Assembly (NCBI GenBank): GCA_022827885.1
Contig: JAJEIP010000050.1
Location: 1-64,000 of the forward strand
Reading direction: 5' to 3'
DNA length: 64,000 nucleotides
DNA from: Candidatus Poribacteria bacterium
GTDB taxonomy: Bacteria > Poribacteria > WGA-4E > WGA-3G
Position numbers and translations under genes: made by a program. The notes under the pieces are model-generated. The model ran no database searches and was not told where the DNA came from. It saw only the letters and a program-made list of their open reading frames with translations. Positions 17,155 through 25,554 of this stretch are shown piece by piece (position 1 is the stretch's first letter; each line of letters begins with the position of its first letter).

Positions 17155-19065
17155 TCAAGCGTTCAGGCCGAGTTGACTGCTCAGTTCCATCAAGCGTCTA
17201 TTAATGCCGGTCTTATCAATCCGATTGCCATCTACAAATTCTTGATATGGCGGCGACAGGGGTGCCTCTGGGATCATGTTCCGGGAATTCGCCTCCCGTA
17301 ACGCTAACAATCCCATGAAAAGCTGCATCTCCGGTGAGTAGTCAGGGATAAAGTCATCTAATGCTTGACGGAGTTCGGCTTCAGTGAAGGTATCGCGTCC
17401 GTCGCGTTTCGCGATGTTACTCGCACGCTGAACAATCAGGGAAAGGTCCCGGGCAGTCAACCCATCCGTTGCTGAATCGCCAACAAGCCCGCGGAAGTCG
17501 AATGGATCGGCGGCTTCTCCTTGGCAGAATATCTTTAAAATCTCTATCCTGCCTTCAGCATTTGGCGGTAGCAGGATTAATTTAGTGTCGAAAATGCCGT
17601 ATCGTCGAAAAATCTGCGGCATCAGGTCTGGACGGCTTGATGCACCGATCCATATCACTCTCCCGTGCAGAGAAGGATCGCTGATAGCGTTCACGAGGTT
17701 TTGTGGGAACGGCTGCTGTTCTTCTATATGCCTCGCTATGCGTGGCGAGGCCTGTTCAATTTCATCCATAAAGACAACCGTGGGTGAAATCCCTCGGATA
17801 AAATTGATAGCAGCATTTAAGTTCCGCTCATAAGTGTTCCCATTCTCATTGATGTTTACCGCTATCTCACCGACCTGACTGGCGTATCGGAGTTGGACAA
17901 ACGTCATGTCCGCCTCGCCTGCAAGCCCCTTCGCGAAGTAGATCTTACCGGTGCCGGGAGGACCCAGGAAGAGCATACCCCGCGGCACACGACGCAGATC
18001 TCGATTTCTCATCCCTTCTGCAATATCCTTAATTGTTGACGTCACATACCAGCCATCATCTGAAGCATCCGTGTGGGTTTCACTGAGTTCAAGGACGCCG
18101 TGGCTGAAAGTCTTAATGCTCTCCCGTCGGTATCTCACAAGCGGTTCCCCGCCTGTCTGCTGTCCTGCAGATGCTGCCTGTTTCACAACATCGTGAATGC
18201 CGAAGAGGTTCAGCCCTATTGTCTCGCGTGCAACGGACGCTCTGTCGTGCTCGTTTCCAAGAGTTGCCCGCATTTGCGACATCGGATCCGAGATATTGTA
18301 GAGATATTCAATAAAGTGGAGGCGTTGATCGTAGTCTGGAAACGGAATTTCTATCAGCGGAATCTCCGGATTCACGGTGAGATTCGGATGAATGTCATGG
18401 GTGTTATGGGTAAGAAGTAGAATGATGTGTTTACGCTTTCGGATCTCCAAGTCGGATGCCCAATGCTGCATCTGATTGAAAAAGCGTTGCAGGTCATCAT
18501 TGGAGGCACTGCTCAACGAAGGGGCGTTTGGGGCGAGTTGCTCCAGGAAGTTGATAACCAAGCCGACTCTCGCCTTGTCTTGCTGCAAAAGATGTTTCAA
18601 TCTTTCCTGCAACGCCTCCGAAGGGGCAGGATCTATATGCATGAACGGGTCTTCATGCGGCTTATCGAACGCCAAAGTGGCATTAATTCTTCTGCGTGCG
18701 ATCTGTGGATCTATTTCATGCTCAGTGCGGTGTGCGTCTTCTGCTTCCCTAAAACGTCGAAAGGTCTGAAGCCATGTCGCGATACTCTGAAAATGAAAGA
18801 CACCGGTTTTCTCGTACTTCGGGGCAATGTCCAACATTTTTTGCGTCGCTTGCCACCGCTGGATATTAGGCAAATCGATGCCTTGTGATGTATTATATCC
18901 CAGGACGAGTTCACAACCCGCCAGATTGAGTTGCTCCATGAGATATTCTGTAGTCGGCAAGTAGCCGTACACATCGTCATGTAACAGGTCTTGGACGTTG
19001 AAGTGGAGGAGAAATTGATGTGCAGACCCAGCATCGCAGTGTCTTTTTATCTGTTCCCAAAACAT
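17155..19065 (-). CDS. AAA+ family ATPase with altered Walker A
   Basis: The 636-residue protein has an N-terminal half (1-330) without a family I recognise. It includes a RecA-like region (LVINFLEQLAPNAPSL, HIILLLTHNTHDIH) that resembles a degenerate ATPase-like fold. The C-terminal AAA+ domain carries Walker A GPPGTGKIYFAKGLAGEA near residue 370, Walker B VVFMDEIEQ near 433, sensor 1 VIWIGASSRPD and an arginine-finger-like IFRRYG. The Walker A Thr/Ser that binds Mg2+ is Ile (codon ATC, checked). ATP may bind, but hydrolysis is doubtful unless another residue helps. The leader motif TTGCAATAAGGTAAAATTAA ends at its ATG. LamG genes flank it on both sides, and no client is evident. Confidence 0.75.
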   Translation of the reverse strand: MFWEQIKRHCDAGSAHQFLLHFNVQDLLHDDVYGYLPTTEYLMEQLNLAGCELVLGYNTSQGIDLPNIQRWQATQKMLDIAPKYEKTGVFHFQSIATWLQTFRRFREAEDAHRTEHEIDPQIARRRINATLAFDKPHEDPFMHIDPAPSEALQERLKHLLQQDKARVGLVINFLEQLAPNAPSLSSASNDDLQRFFNQMQHWASDLEIRKRKHIILLLTHNTHDIHPNLTVNPEIPLIEIPFPDYDQRLHFIEYLYNISDPMSQMRATLGNEHDRASVARETIGLNLFGIHDVVKQAASAGQQTGGEPLVRYRRESIKTFSHGVLELSETHTDASDDGWYVTSTIKDIAEGMRNRDLRRVPRGMLFLGPPGTGKIYFAKGLAGEADMTFVQLRYASQVGEIAVNINENGNTYERNLNAAINFIRGISPTVVFMDEIEQASPRIARHIEEQQPFPQNLVNAISDPSLHGRVIWIGASSRPDLMPQIFRRYGIFDTKLILLPPNAEGRIEILKIFCQGEAADPFDFRGLVGDSATDGLTARDLSLIVQRASNIAKRDGRDTFTEAELRQALDDFIPDYSPEMQLFMGLLALREANSRNMIPEAPLSPPYQEFVDGNRIDKTGINRRLMELSSQLGLNA

Positions 19066-19088
19066 TTTTTAATTTTACCTTATTGCAA
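19066..19088 (-). promoter_or_regulatory. Leader motif before the AAA+ gene
   Basis: On the minus strand AAGGTAAAATTAAAAA runs directly into ATG 19065. It is identical in its core to the leaders at 3613 and 55817. Confidence 0.6.
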
Positions 19089-19090
19089 AA

Positions 19091-19120
19091 CCCCTCCACT
19101 TCATTATGGGTTACGGGTTT
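19091..19120 (+). repeat. Dispersed intergenic repeat, CTCCA-CTTC family (copy 3)
   Basis: CCCCTCCACTTCATTATGGG followed by TTACGGGTTT is the clearest copy with that at 58081. It lies between the terminator of the downstream LamG gene and the AAA+ leader motif. Confidence 0.5.
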
Positions 19121-19127
19121 TATCATC

Positions 19128-19158
19128 AAAAAAAGAGGCGCGCGTCGGACGCGCGCCT
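19128..19158 (-). terminator. Rho-independent terminator of the intact LamG gene
   Basis: Read on the minus strand, an AGGCGCGCGTC/GACGCGCGCCT stem is followed by TCTTTTTTT. It lies 9 bases past the LamG stop codon. The stem is very GC-rich, so termination should be strong. Confidence 0.85.
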
Positions 19159-19166
19159 ACAATGTT

Positions 19167-19955
19167 CTAATGTGCAATTTTGATGTTGCCCCAAGTGGTG
19201 GCTAATTTCGCACGAGGGTCAACAGACACCCCTAAGTCTTGTGCTCCAGTAATTTCGTCAGCACTCAAGGCGCGGTTCCAGAGAGAAACCTCATCTATAA
19301 TGCCCGCGAAGACATAGTTGAGGCGTTCGCAATCCTGCCCGATCCGCCACGGATCATCGTTGGCGTTCAGTTCACCCGGCACTTCGCCTTCCGCAACTGC
19401 TTCGGCGTTGATGTAGATTGTTCCTGTTTCCCCATCGTTGGTAAAAGCAACGTGAATCCACTCGCCTGTTGCTGGTAGATCGGTTGTGATATCCGCTCTG
19501 CCGCTTGCGGTTTCAAAGCGGAGTTTGAAAACGCCACCTTCGCTGAATAGACCGTATTGTGTTCTACCCGCACACCCACCGTGAACGGATTTACCAACGA
19601 TCTGACGTGTGCCGTTCCAGTGATCTGCATTAATCCATGCCGCAAAGGTGCACTCATTCACGTTCAAGACATCTGTACTCTCAACAGTGACGAACGCGTC
19701 GCTGCCTTCGCCACCAAATCGGAGCGCCTTCCCAATCTGCCCGTCCACCCAATCCGGATTGGAAATTTCACCGTCGTGTCCGTTACCGCTCCCGTCTGCG
19801 GCGAGTGTGCCTTCCCCTTCATCATAAGAATGATGTAGGACAAGCCCATCTGTGAGTGCCGCCGAGACGAACGGTGTAAATAACAGGGTCAGTACTATTG
19901 AGAAACACACAATCCCATAGACTGAGAATCTGCCAGTCAATATTGCATTCTTCAT
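19167..19955 (-). CDS. Exported LamG (concanavalin A-like) domain protein
   Basis: The 262-residue protein has a signal peptide (IVCFSIVLTLLFTPFVSA, cut before ALTDG) and one LamG domain. The domain runs from GLVLHHSYDEGEGTLAADGS through FVTVESTDVLNVNECTFAAW and WRIGQDCERLNYVFAGIIDE to LWNRALSADEI. It ends with a short TTWGNIKI tail that also closes the other LamG proteins here. LamG domains bind carbohydrate or other surface ligands, and no catalytic part is present. It is the intact paralogue of the interrupted gene at 16062-16838. A perfect promoter, an AGGAGG ribosome site seven bases before the ATG and a strong terminator make it a well-expressed single-gene unit. Confidence 0.85.
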   Translation of the reverse strand: MKNAILTGRFSVYGIVCFSIVLTLLFTPFVSAALTDGLVLHHSYDEGEGTLAADGSGNGHDGEISNPDWVDGQIGKALRFGGEGSDAFVTVESTDVLNVNECTFAAWINADHWNGTRQIVGKSVHGGCAGRTQYGLFSEGGVFKLRFETASGRADITTDLPATGEWIHVAFTNDGETGTIYINAEAVAEGEVPGELNANDDPWRIGQDCERLNYVFAGIIDEVSLWNRALSADEITGAQDLGVSVDPRAKLATTWGNIKIAH

Positions 19956-19982
19956 ATTTTGCCTCCTAAAAAAATATATAAT

Positions 19983-20011
19983 ATTATAACAGGTTTACAG
20001 AATTCTGTCAA
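19983..20011 (-). promoter_or_regulatory. Sigma-70 promoter for the intact LamG gene
   Basis: On the minus strand TTGACA (20006-20011), 17 bases, then TATAAT (19983-19988), all consensus. The leader is about 25 bases with TAGGAGG before the ATG. Confidence 0.88.
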
Positions 20012-20047
20012 AGGAAAACAATGCTAAACAAGGCATGTATTTTTGTC

Positions 20048-20076
20048 TTGACGACCGGGCAGAAGTCTGATAAAGT
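20048..20076 (+). promoter_or_regulatory. Sigma-70 promoter for the MATE transporter
   Basis: TTGACG (20048-20053), 17 bases, TAAAGT (20071-20076). The start codon is 45 bases downstream. It is divergent from the LamG promoter 37 bases away. Confidence 0.6.
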
Positions 20077-20121
20077 AAAACGCAAGCATTTGTTACGATG
20101 GAGTGAAGGTAAATTAAGAAT

Positions 20122-21495
20122 ATGAGAAAAACACGGGCAGATTTGACCCGAGGAAGTCTTCTCAGACACCTGTTACGACTGTCAGGACCGATAATACTCA
20201 GCTACATGCTGCAAGAGGCATTCAACATCGTTGACATGATCTTCGTTGGAAGGCTCGGTGCTGGCGCGATCGCGGCTGTCGGGGTGAGCGGGAACTTAAT
20301 CCGGTTGATTGGCGTTTTCTCGCTTGGGATTTCAACGGGCACTGGGATTATGGTGGCACAGTATCTCGGCGCGAGGAATCTCGCACAGGCTGAACACATT
20401 GCCCTGCAGTCGATCCTGTTAGCTGTGTTTTTTTCTATTGGTGTAACCCTCGTTGGCTATCCATTGGCTGAACAAGGGTTACTCGCTGTTAGGATGGTAG
20501 ACCCGGAAGTGCTGAGGCTCGGCACGACTTACATGCATATCATTCTCGCCGGTATTAGTACAATGTTCGTCTCAATGACGCTCGGTTCTATCTTCCGTGC
20601 GGGGGGCGACACTGTCACCCCGATGGTGGTATTGATCTTCGCAACGCTGATTAACATTGTCCTCGATCCGTTGCTGATTTTCGGTTTGTGGGGATTCCCG
20701 AAACTCGGGGTCGCAGGTTCGGCGTATGCGACGCTTATCGGGCGCGGTGCGAGCGTGGTCATCCTACTTTATCTCTGTTGGAGTGGACGCGCCCCTGTTT
20801 CATTTCGGAGCGTTCGGTACCAAGTCGATTTCGTGGAAATGCTTGACATTTTAAGGCTCGGGGTTTACAGTTCGATGCAAGGGTTTTGGCGGCATATTTC
20901 GCGACTCGGATTCTTGTGGGTCATCGGACCTTATGGGAAGACGGTTGTCGCGGCATATACGATCTGCATGCGACTCCGAATTCTCGTAATGAATCCCGGC
21001 TTCGGTATCGCAAATGCCGTCGTTCCGTTAGTCGGACAGAATTTAGGAGCGAATCAGATAGAGCGCGCTGAACGGGCAACACGAGTGGCGAACCTTCTGG
21101 GGGCTGCAATCATGGCAGTCATCGGCGCAGTTTTCTTCCTTTTTCCACAAACATTCATCCGAATTTTTACACCGGAAACGGCTGTTATCGAGATCGGTAT
21201 CACGTATCTACGGTTTCTATCCCCGACATTCGGATTCATCGCCTTTTCACTCATTTTAGGCAGAGCACTCAACGGCGCCGGAGATACCTTCTCCCCGATG
21301 GTGATTACACTTGCCGCACAGGTCGTCATCGGTTTGGGACTCGTGATTCTACTGTCGCACTTCATCGGTCTCAATGGCGTTTGGTTGGGGATCGCTCTCT
21401 CAAACGTTGTGCAAGGCATCGCGATGTGGCTTTGGTATAGTACTGGAAGGTGGAAGGCAATAAAACTTGTTAAAAAGAAACCAAAGGTAGCGTAG
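20122..21495 (+). CDS. MATE family efflux transporter
   Basis: The 457-residue protein has twelve hydrophobic segments and the MATE fold signatures. These include LRLSGPIILSYMLQEAFNIV followed by DMIFVGRLGAGAIAAVGVSG near the N-terminus and the related PLVGQNLGANQIERAERATR in the second half. It exchanges Na+ or H+ for drugs or metabolites across the inner membrane. The leader GAAGGTAAATTAAGAAT before the ATG is a variant of the shared translation leader. It is a single-gene unit. The family is large and the substrate cannot be predicted. Confidence 0.92.
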   Translation: MRKTRADLTRGSLLRHLLRLSGPIILSYMLQEAFNIVDMIFVGRLGAGAIAAVGVSGNLIRLIGVFSLGISTGTGIMVAQYLGARNLAQAEHIALQSILLAVFFSIGVTLVGYPLAEQGLLAVRMVDPEVLRLGTTYMHIILAGISTMFVSMTLGSIFRAGGDTVTPMVVLIFATLINIVLDPLLIFGLWGFPKLGVAGSAYATLIGRGASVVILLYLCWSGRAPVSFRSVRYQVDFVEMLDILRLGVYSSMQGFWRHISRLGFLWVIGPYGKTVVAAYTICMRLRILVMNPGFGIANAVVPLVGQNLGANQIERAERATRVANLLGAAIMAVIGAVFFLFPQTFIRIFTPETAVIEIGITYLRFLSPTFGFIAFSLILGRALNGAGDTFSPMVITLAAQVVIGLGLVILLSHFIGLNGVWLGIALSNVVQGIAMWLWYSTGRWKAIKLVKKKPKVA

Positions 21496-21541
21496 GACAT
21501 AGGACAGCACAAGTATCCTACAGGACTAACGCATGTCCCTC

Positions 21542-21612
21542 TTTTGTAGCATAGACTGTTAGTCTGTGCCAGCGGCGCGTCTCGGTTTTTTCGGGAATCT
21601 CGATCTAACAGA
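21542..21612 (+). repeat. TTTTGTAGC dispersed inverted repeat (copy 1)
   Basis: TTTTGTAGCATAGACTGTTA opens the element and GATCTAACAGAG closes it, giving an imperfect inverted pair. Copies occur at 48389-48451 and, partly, at 50549-50566. It lies in the gap between the MATE and rhodanese genes. Confidence 0.55.
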
Positions 21613-21674
21613 GCGTCGATCGGCCAAATTTGCTTAAGTTCTGTCCTACAAAAAAATCAGAAGGAGTTTAGCGA

Positions 21675-22514
21675 ATGATGGAAACCTACAAAGGTTACGT
21701 AAATCCACAACTAATTATTTCTGCTGAGGAATTGAAAGGCGCGCTCGACGATCAAACGTTCTGCATCGTCGATACGCGACCGACCTCCGAATATATCCGC
21801 GGACACATCCCCGGTGCCCTTCATTTAGATTTGTTCGGTTTAAGCCTCATTGATACTCGGAAAGAGACGTTCGATGCCTTTATGTGGATGATAGCATACC
21901 TGTTTCAGCAACGCGGTCTTGACCCGAGTAAACCGATTGTATGGTATGAAGACATATCAGGAACGCGCGCCTCACGCGGGTTCTGGTTTTGCGAATACTT
22001 AGGGCACCCCGAAACCCGTCTATTGGATGGCGGTTTCAAGGCGTGGCTGTCAGCAGATGGGCCTGTGAGTACAGCCGGGGCTGAACCCCCGGAGGTTCCA
22101 CCTTTTCCGATAAATGCGCAACACGATATACACATGGATGCCGATGTGATCCGTGTCCTACTAAACCGAGACGACTTTATTCCGCTTGACACACGCACCG
22201 ACGATGAACACTACGGTCGGGTTGCCCGTGCAGATCGGGCAGGGGCTATTCCGGGTTCCATCCACATTGAATGGCTCGATAATCTTGACGAGGTGGGGGC
22301 ATTCAAACCCGCTAATGAACTCCGGGCGATGTATGAAGCTGTCGGGATTACACCGGAAAAACAGGTAATGTGCTACTGACAGGGCGGCTACCGCTCTTCC
22401 CAAGCCTATTTGGCGTTGCGGCTCTTGGGCTATCCAAAAGTGAGCAACTACATAGGCTCCTGGAAAGAGTGGGGTGACCGGCTGGATCTGCCGGTCGAAA
22501 TTCCAGAAGCTTAG
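21675..22514 (+). CDS. Tandem-domain rhodanese with UGA at the catalytic position (probable selenoprotein)
   Basis: Read through the TGA at 22377-22379, the frame gives 279 residues, the usual length of two-domain thiosulfate/3-mercaptopyruvate sulfurtransferases. Domain 1 (about 10-125) has [20 protein letters not shown] but no catalytic Cys ([15 protein letters not shown]), as is normal for the non-catalytic half. Domain 2 has [20 protein letters not shown] and then [26 protein letters not shown], ending [13 protein letters not shown]. The UGA falls exactly where the persulfide-forming Cys of the CxGGYR loop should be, and the frame stays typical of the family for 44 codons to a TAG. This points to selenocysteine at residue 235. 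The alternative is a nonsense mutation removing the active site. The ATG has an AGGAG site. Confidence 0.8.
22399..22429 (+). promoter_or_regulatory. Candidate bacterial SECIS hairpin
   Basis: CCCAAG (22399-22404) pairs with CTTGGG (22424-22429), and the next CC pairs with GG across a two-base bulge. A 13-base apical loop with several Gs is left. The loop begins 27 bases after the UGA, within the distance known for bacterial SECIS elements (about 16-37). A smaller GCGG/CCGC hairpin lies closer to the UGA. The hairpin is coding, as is usual in bacteria. Confidence 0.55.
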
Positions 22515-22559
22515 CGGTTACGGCACACGGTGTAAGATTACAAAACCCACAGTATGTAT

Positions 22560-23300
22560 CTACCGCTTTGAGGTTACGGAGGACCCACGGAGTGTGCCTA
22601 CTGCTTTGGTGACTTCAACCGGATATTCATGCGGAAGGTAATGTCCGGCATTGGGTATCCATACCAACTGAATATTCGGATTGGGCGGAATGCGTAACTT
22701 CTGTTCAGTTAAATCATTCCGTCCTATACCGCCAAAAACTTCATATATCGGGATGCCTGCCCGTTCAAGGTAGGTGTAGGCATCGAAATTTTTGACAGAC
22801 TCCCAGAAAACTTGCCAGACTTGGGACTTAAAGCGGCTTCGCGTTTCTTTTGCTTTCTGCTGAATCTGTGCGATAGCAGCTTCGGGCAGTGAACCGTAGA
22901 ACCGTCCCGTATCGAAAGCACTCCCCGCCGATGAAAGACTTGTCCATCCTTCTAACAACACAAGTTCAGCAACACGCGATGAACGCCGCGCAACTTCCAT
23001 CGCTACCATACCACCCAGACTGTGACCGACAATCGCTAAGTTTTCTACGCGCAAATGGTCTGCAAGGCACAACACATCATCAGCAAGGCTATCTAACGTA
23101 AACGGTTTGGTAGGAACAGCACTCCGTCCATGTCCACGAAAATCGAGAGCGATACAACGCTGCTTACACGGTAATCTTTCAATCACTCGTGTCCAATCCG
23201 ATGCGTCACACCCAGTGCCGTGTAAGAAGAGCAGCGGCTGACCCGATCCTCCTGAATCACGATAAGCCATCTCTCCCCAACAGGTTGCGATTGTTGTCAT
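22560..23300 (-). CDS. Alpha/beta-fold hydrolase
   Basis: The 246-residue protein has LLFLHGTGCDASDW (oxyanion-hole HG), ALDFRGHGRSAVP and the nucleophile elbow IVGHSLGGMVAMEVA with Ser near 93. An acid probably lies in YEVFGGIGRNDLTEQ, and His lies in WIPNAGHYLPHEYP near the end. It is an active-looking hydrolase of the esterase/epoxide-hydrolase/peptidase type, cytoplasmic, with unknown substrate. It lies nine bases after the amidohydrolase on the same strand, so the two probably share a transcript. Confidence 0.85.
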   Translation of the reverse strand: MTTIATCWGEMAYRDSGGSGQPLLFLHGTGCDASDWTRVIERLPCKQRCIALDFRGHGRSAVPTKPFTLDSLADDVLCLADHLRVENLAIVGHSLGGMVAMEVARRSSRVAELVLLEGWTSLSSAGSAFDTGRFYGSLPEAAIAQIQQKAKETRSRFKSQVWQVFWESVKNFDAYTYLERAGIPIYEVFGGIGRNDLTEQKLRIPPNPNIQLVWIPNAGHYLPHEYPVEVTKAVGTLRGSSVTSKR

Positions 23301-23309
23301 AGCAGTGTT

Positions 23310-24155
23310 CTACGCCGTTAAATTCCAAATCTGCGCAGCTGTTCCACCGAGAATCCGGTCCTTATCGTCATCTGTCAGGAACGGAAGACCTTCTCGAATG
23401 AGTTGAAGTTCCTGCGCCAAAGTGGGCCAGTTGTGCTTTTGTCTGTGGTGACCGGGATAACCCGTTCCCCATACCGTCCGGGATGCCCCGAAAACCGACA
23501 GCAGCTTCTCAATAAACGGGTGCACGTCTGCGTAAGGAAACGCTTGATCCGAACGTCCAGCGACATCCGATAGTTTCAAGTAGATATTGTCGTAGCGTGC
23601 AAGCTCCACGATGGGTTGAAACGCCGCTTCCGCATCACCCACCTGTGGATAACCCATGTGATCAAGAATAAGCCTCAGATGCGGATACCGTTGTGCAATA
23701 ACGGCAACCTGATCCGCGAACGCCGCGCGGAGGTGAAATTGGATGATAGCATCCAACGCCGCGATCTCTTCCCACATCGGTCCGTTCTGTGGGGTTAGCA
23801 AAATCTTTTCGTCTGGGTAATACATCGGATGGAAACGGAAACCGACTAAGCCTCGGTCTTTTATCCAATAGCGAACCTGCGCTGCGTTGTTCGGATCTTG
23901 TGGATCGATCAATCCGTGTCCGATAAACCGATCTGGAAAACGCGCTACCGAATCCGCAATATAGCCGTTATCCCAAGTCGACCAACTCGTCTGCACGAGA
24001 ACTGTCCAGTCTACGTTGTGCGCGTCCATTTCGGCTAAGAGTTCATCGGCAGTCCCGGGTTCATCTGGATAAGAATTCCAACTCGGAGCGGTGGGACCGA
24101 CGGGATACTTCGGGGGATCTATCTCCCAGACATGCACATGGGTATCTACAATCAT
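23310..24155 (-). CDS. Amidohydrolase family protein (amidohydrolase_2, TIM barrel)
   Basis: The 281-residue protein begins MIVDTHVHVWEIDPPKYP, the H-x-H metal motif of the family. It continues IGHGLIDPQDPN, GFRFHPMYYPD, LRLILDHMGYPQVGD (metal His) and VWGTGYPGHHRQ, where the family usually has the terminal metal Asp (GTDxP). Here the Asp position is Gly, which is noteworthy. The C-terminal ILGGTAAQIWNL is standard (GxNAxxxF/W). The family includes 2-pyrone-4,6-dicarboxylate lactonase and L-fuconolactone hydrolase. The substrate is probably a lactone or amide. It forms an apparent operon with the hydrolase after it and lies 24 bases downstream of moeA. Confidence 0.85.
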   Translation of the reverse strand: MIVDTHVHVWEIDPPKYPVGPTAPSWNSYPDEPGTADELLAEMDAHNVDWTVLVQTSWSTWDNGYIADSVARFPDRFIGHGLIDPQDPNNAAQVRYWIKDRGLVGFRFHPMYYPDEKILLTPQNGPMWEEIAALDAIIQFHLRAAFADQVAVIAQRYPHLRLILDHMGYPQVGDAEAAFQPIVELARYDNIYLKLSDVAGRSDQAFPYADVHPFIEKLLSVFGASRTVWGTGYPGHHRQKHNWPTLAQELQLIREGLPFLTDDDKDRILGGTAAQIWNLTA

Positions 24156-24179
24156 GGAACGCTCCTTAATATACTACAT

Positions 24180-25382
24180 TTAGAACAGGAACTGGGCATC
24201 CACTGTTTCTCCGGCACTTAACGTCACACCCGCTGGAATCGTGATTAAACCGTTTGCCAAAACCAGTGAGTGTAGAATCCCTGAACCTTGTGGACCCGTC
24301 GTTTCGGCAGTGTAATGTCCATTAGACTCTTTGAGAATTGCACGCATATAATTAACGCGTCCGTCTCTATTGGTGATAGTTTCTGCTAAAGTTGCTTTAA
24401 AGGTCGGACGCAACAGTTCTGTATGCCCTGCCATTTTGAGGAGCGCGGGTCGGACAAAAAGCTCAAACACAACGAGCGAAGAGACCGGATTGCCCGGCAA
24501 TCCAAAAATAGGTTTCCCGTCCGAGATGCCGTAAGCTTGCGGTTTCCCGGGCTTCATCGCGACGCGCCAGAAGTTAACTTCGCCCAATCTCTCCAATACA
24601 CTTTTCACATAATCGTGCTCCCCTACCGAAACGCCGCCACTTGTAATGAGGGCATCAGCCTTCGCGAGTGCCGCACGAAACATACGCTCTATTTCTGCTT
24701 CATCGTCAGGAGCAATACCCATATCAATCGGGATACCGCCGGCTTCCTCGACTTGTGCATACAGACCATACCGGTTGCTTTCCCGAATTTTTCCGGGTTC
24801 AAGCGGTTCGCCGAGTAGCAGAAGTTCATCACCCGTCGAGACAATCGCAACGGTGGGCTTCCGATGGACTGTAGCCTCTGGACGATTTAGAGCGGCGAGC
24901 ATTGAAACTTCCGGCGGACGTAGGTGTTTCCCTTCTCCCATGACCTGCTGGCCCACCGCCACACTCTCACCCGTGAAACGGACGTTTCCGGTTTCGTCAA
25001 TACCCTCAAAAATTTTGACTGTATCTCCCTCTCGCTGGGTCACCTCTTGCATCACAACCGCGTCGGCACCTTCAGGCATCATAGCACCCGTCATGATACG
25101 TGCTGCCTGCCCGGCTGCGACCTGTTTTGTTGGCGCATATCCCGCGGCAATTGTTTCAACGATTGTGAGAACCGCAGGTTCAGCTTCAGAGGCGTTCTGA
25201 ACATCCGCTGCGCGAACCGCGTACCCATCCATTGCTGAATTGTCGAACGGTGGAATATTCTCTTCGGCATGCAGTGCCTCTGCGAGAACATGGTCCATGC
25301 AACTTAGAATTTCCCGCTTTTCCGTGGGTAAAACCGGAATCGTATTCAGCATCTGCTGGCGGGCTTCTTCAACACTTAGCAT
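24180..25382 (-). CDS. moeA: Molybdopterin molybdenumtransferase MoeA
   Basis: The 400-residue protein has the MoeA pattern. The start is VEEARQQMLNTIPVLPTEKR, then NIPPFDNSAMDGYAVRAADV, a long linker domain with GQAARIMTGAMMPEGADAVV, then ALNRPEATVHRKPTVAIVST followed by GDELL. ALITSGGVSVGEHDYVKSVL and KPIFGLPGNPVSSLVVFELF follow. It inserts molybdate into adenylylated molybdopterin. With MobA at 45072-45770 it shows that the cell makes molybdenum (guanine dinucleotide) cofactor. A likely promoter lies in the 130-base divergent region shared with the metal locus. Confidence 0.95.
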   Translation of the reverse strand: MLSVEEARQQMLNTIPVLPTEKREILSCMDHVLAEALHAEENIPPFDNSAMDGYAVRAADVQNASEAEPAVLTIVETIAAGYAPTKQVAAGQAARIMTGAMMPEGADAVVMQEVTQREGDTVKIFEGIDETGNVRFTGESVAVGQQVMGEGKHLRPPEVSMLAALNRPEATVHRKPTVAIVSTGDELLLLGEPLEPGKIRESNRYGLYAQVEEAGGIPIDMGIAPDDEAEIERMFRAALAKADALITSGGVSVGEHDYVKSVLERLGEVNFWRVAMKPGKPQAYGISDGKPIFGLPGNPVSSLVVFELFVRPALLKMAGHTELLRPTFKATLAETITNRDGRVNYMRAILKESNGHYTAETTGPQGSGILHSLVLANGLITIPAGVTLSAGETVDAQFLF

Positions 25383-25418
25383 CTAATTTTTTTCTCCTTT
25401 GGATAATCTCATTCCAAT

Positions 25419-25447
25419 ATGATATAACATGAGGTCGATATGTGCAA
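25419..25447 (-). promoter_or_regulatory. Probable promoter of moeA
   Basis: On the minus strand TTGCAC (25442-25447), 17 bases, TATCAT (25419-25424). The ATG is 37 bases downstream, preceded by AAAGGAG. TATGATATAA overlaps the -10 and recurs at 25491-25500 next to the divergent promoter. Confidence 0.6.
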
Positions 25448-25472
25448 GTGCATCTTTCTTTTTGAAGTTTAT

Positions 25473-25501
25473 TTGACATTGATACAATCGTATGATATAA
25501 T
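25473..25501 (+). promoter_or_regulatory. Promoter of the metal locus with overlapping palindrome
   Basis: TTGACA (25473-25478), 17 bases, TATAAT (25496-25501), all consensus. The perfect palindrome GATATA-A-TATATC (25494-25506) covers the -10 box. A dyad at this place fits a repressor operator, and given the genes, a Fur/Zur-type metal repressor is a reasonable guess. Confidence 0.75.
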
Positions 25502-25554
25502 ATATCGCAAGTTTTTTGGTAATCTTAACTTTGATAATAACACAGGCATGGGTT

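Noticed and set aside
18427-18888. 153-codon plus-strand frame opposite the AAA+ gene
   Set aside because: It is the antisense shadow of a clearly conserved coding sequence and has no product signature.
22377-22379. TGA as an ordinary stop ending a 234-residue rhodanese
   Set aside because: The frame continues with family-typical residues ([18 protein letters not shown]) to a normal length, and the codon is at the catalytic position. Termination here would give a protein without an active site.
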